From assembly GCA_031267005.1 (NCBI GenBank), contig JAIRZX010000514.1, positions 1 through 5,789 of the forward strand: DNA of 5,789 nucleotides, given 5' to 3'. This document shows positions 4,463 through 5,789 of this stretch, one piece after another. The notes under the pieces were generated by a model. It saw nothing but the letters and a program-made list of their open reading frames with translations, ran no database searches and had not been told where the DNA came from. The stretch's first letter is position 1; every line of letters starts with the position of its first letter. The DNA comes from Deltaproteobacteria bacterium (GTDB lineage: Bacteria > Desulfobacterota > Desulfarculia > Adiutricales > Adiutricaceae). Both the position numbers and the translations under genes were made by a program.

Positions 4463-5789
4463 ATGGAACGCTATTCGGGAGCAATGACGTCGCTCGACCC
4501 GCGGGGGGGGCGCCTGGAGCTGGGCGGCCTCCCGCTGTCCGCCCTGGCCCGCCAGGTGGCGCTTTGGATGCAGGGCCAGTTCAAAGCCAGGAAGCTTGCG
4601 GTGGTGACGCCCTCCGCCGTCGAGGCCGAGGACTTCCTGGGGGATCTGAGGTTCTTCTGGCCCGGCGGGAGGGCGGCGCTCATGCCAGGCTTCGACCGTG
4701 CCCCCTTCATGCAGAAGTACTCCGGGGTGGCGGCCGCTGGGGAGAGGATGACGGCGGCGAGGATGCTCGCCGGGGCGCCCCCCTTCGTGCTGGTCACCTC
4801 CATGCCCGCCGCCGTGCGGAAGCTCCCTTCGGCCGGGGAGATCGAGTCCAGGTCGCTTACGGTCAGGGAGGGCGGGGAGCTGGACTTCGGGCTCTTCGCG
4901 GCCTTCCTGGCCGAGGGCGGCTACAGGAGGGCCGACCAGGTGGAAGGGCCGGGGGACTATTCCGTGCGCGGCGGGCTGGTGGACGTCTTCCCCGCCGGCC
5001 GGTCCTCCCCGGTCAGGATCGAGTTCTTCGGGGACGCGGTGGACTCCATCCGGAGCTTCAAGGTGGACGACCAGAGGAGCACGGGCAGGGAGGAGTCGGT
5101 AGACCTCGCTCCCATTTCCCAGGCCCCGGTAAGCCCCGCGACGCTCGAGGCGGCCTACCTGGCCTTCGTCGGGCTCGCCGAGGCCGAGGGCTGGCTCGAT
5201 TTGCTGTGGCATCCCGTGGCCTCGGCGTTCAGGGAGGGGAGGCTCTTCGGCGACGCCGAGAACTGGTCGCCCCTGTTCGCCGACAACCTGGCCCCCTTCT
5301 CGGAATTCCTGGCGGGCTCCGGCGCCCTGCCGGTCCTCTACGAGCCCTCCAGGCTCGCCTCCGCCGGCGAAGCGGCCTGGCTGGGGCTTAAAAACCATTT
5401 CGCCCGCCTCGCCGCGGACGAGAGGCCGCACCTGCCCCTGGAGTCCCTCTACGAGGACCCGGCGAGCTTCCTGGCAGGCGCGGCGCGGCTTCCCGCGGGC
5501 TCCGTAGCCGTCCGGGAGGCCCCGCTGCGCGGGGCGCCGGAGGCGCCCGGCTCGGGCGGGCGCTTCGTGGCCTTCGACACCGAGTCCACCGGGGCGCTCA
5601 CGAGCCTCCCCGGCGCCATCGGCAAATCCGTGGGCTTCCTGGAACCCCTGGCCGGGAAGATCCGCTCCCTGCTCGGGCGCGGGTTTAAGACCACCCTCGT
5701 TCTGAAAAACCCCGAGCAGAAGCGGAGGCTCGTGGAGCTCCTCTACGAGAGGGATTTAAGCCCCCTGGCGGCTCCGGCCGCCCCGCGCG
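4463..5789 (+). CDS. mfd: Transcription-repair coupling factor Mfd, N-terminal part (open at window end)
   Basis: Mfd removes RNA polymerase stalled at DNA lesions and recruits UvrA of nucleotide excision repair. The frame runs 442 codons with no stop and leaves the window; full-length Mfd is about 1,100-1,150 residues, so the polymerase-binding and ATPase/translocase domains lie beyond. Visible is the UvrB-like UvrA-binding module (D1a/D2/D1b): GFDRAPF near 76-82, GYRRADQVEGPGDYSVRGG at 153-171, VDVFPAG at 173-179, PVRIEFFGDAVDSIR at 183-197 and DDQRST at 202-207. A D2-like stretch has ENWSPLF (266-272). The D3-like region has an alanine/glycine-rich linker and FKTTLVLKNPEQKRRLVELL (408-427). 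ATG 4463 is used because it is conserved in both copies, but its ribosome site (AGGA) is weak and close. ATG 4484 (residue 8), preceded by GGGAG, is a plausible alternative. Arginine is frequently AGG. The part before about codon 325 may be element-derived. Confidence 0.95.
   Translation, partial: MERYSGAMTSLDPRGGRLELGGLPLSALARQVALWMQGQFKARKLAVVTPSAVEAEDFLGDLRFFWPGGRAALMPGFDRAPFMQKYSGVAAAGERMTAARMLAGAPPFVLVTSMPAAVRKLPSAGEIESRSLTVREGGELDFGLFAAFLAEGGYRRADQVEGPGDYSVRGGLVDVFPAGRSSPVRIEFFGDAVDSIRSFKVDDQRSTGREESVDLAPISQAPVSPATLEAAYLAFVGLAEAEGWLDLLWHPVASAFREGRLFGDAENWSPLFADNLAPFSEFLAGSGALPVLYEPSRLASAGEAAWLGLKNHFARLAADERPHLPLESLYEDPASFLAGAARLPAGSVAVREAPLRGAPEAPGSGGRFVAFDTESTGALTSLPGAIGKSVGFLEPLAGKIRSLLGRGFKTTLVLKNPEQKRRLVELLYERDLSPLAAPAAPR

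Larger units (their letters stand above)
3990..5439. repeat. Long direct repeat, right copy (upstream region plus mfd 5' half)
   Basis: This is the counterpart of 1-1470. The left limit is approximate because the upstream alignment decays. The right limit is where the left copy loses homology, at TGCCCCT 5433-5439 (matching 1464-1470). After this point mfd continues uninterrupted here, whereas the left copy runs into the integrase region. Confidence 0.85.

Noticed and set aside
4333..5391. 352-residue plus-strand frame overlapping right mfd
   Set aside because: It is a shadow of mfd in another frame, Arg/Gly-rich with no family resemblance; the true Mfd frame from 4463 is longer and recognisable.
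4313..5431. 372-residue minus-strand frame opposite mfd
   Set aside because: It is antisense to mfd. Such long open frames are expected in GC-rich genes; its matching left antisense frame is broken.

Overview
The window comes from a GC-rich bacterium. Arginine is often encoded by AGG and codons prefer G or C in the third position. I cannot place it in a phylum from sequence alone. The dominant recognisable gene is mfd, the transcription-repair coupling factor. It appears twice in the same orientation: a decayed 5' fragment on the left (501-1473) and an apparently intact 5' part on the right (4463 to the window end, still open). The two copies also share their upstream DNA, including a promoter-like pair and a degenerate ~46-bp repeat. 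The whole arrangement is therefore a long direct repeat of about 1.45 kb or more.

Between the two mfd copies lies a very small integrative element. Its left edge is sharp: mfd homology stops at about 1470 and an AT-rich stretch follows (1474-1610). That stretch leads into a P4-type tyrosine integrase (1634-2810, +) with the catalytic residues in place but a one-base frameshift in a run of seven G. A convergent, tightly packed minus-strand pair lies opposite. It consists of a small cysteine-containing acidic protein (3380 to 3081, interrupted by an in-frame TAG) and an AlpA-family winged-helix regulator/excisionase (3079 to 2807). The integrase and AlpA stop codons overlap on one CTAG.

From about 3410 to 3940 I find no convincing gene, only hairpins and GC-rich noncoding sequence. 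From about 3947 onward the DNA resembles the left end of the window: degenerate ~46-bp repeats, then a GGAACTT...TATAAT promoter-like pair, then a ~300-nt structured-looking leader, then mfd.

The simplest reading, which is inference, is that an int/alpA element recombined within the 5' third of mfd. It would have displaced the resident 5' half, which is now a pseudogene with several indels and a nonsense codon. Its right end would have supplied a replacement promoter and 5' coding region, so mfd stays intact. A segmental duplication followed by insertion into one copy is the main alternative. The element has no visible cargo, replication or packaging gene, so it is either a minimal excision module or a remnant.
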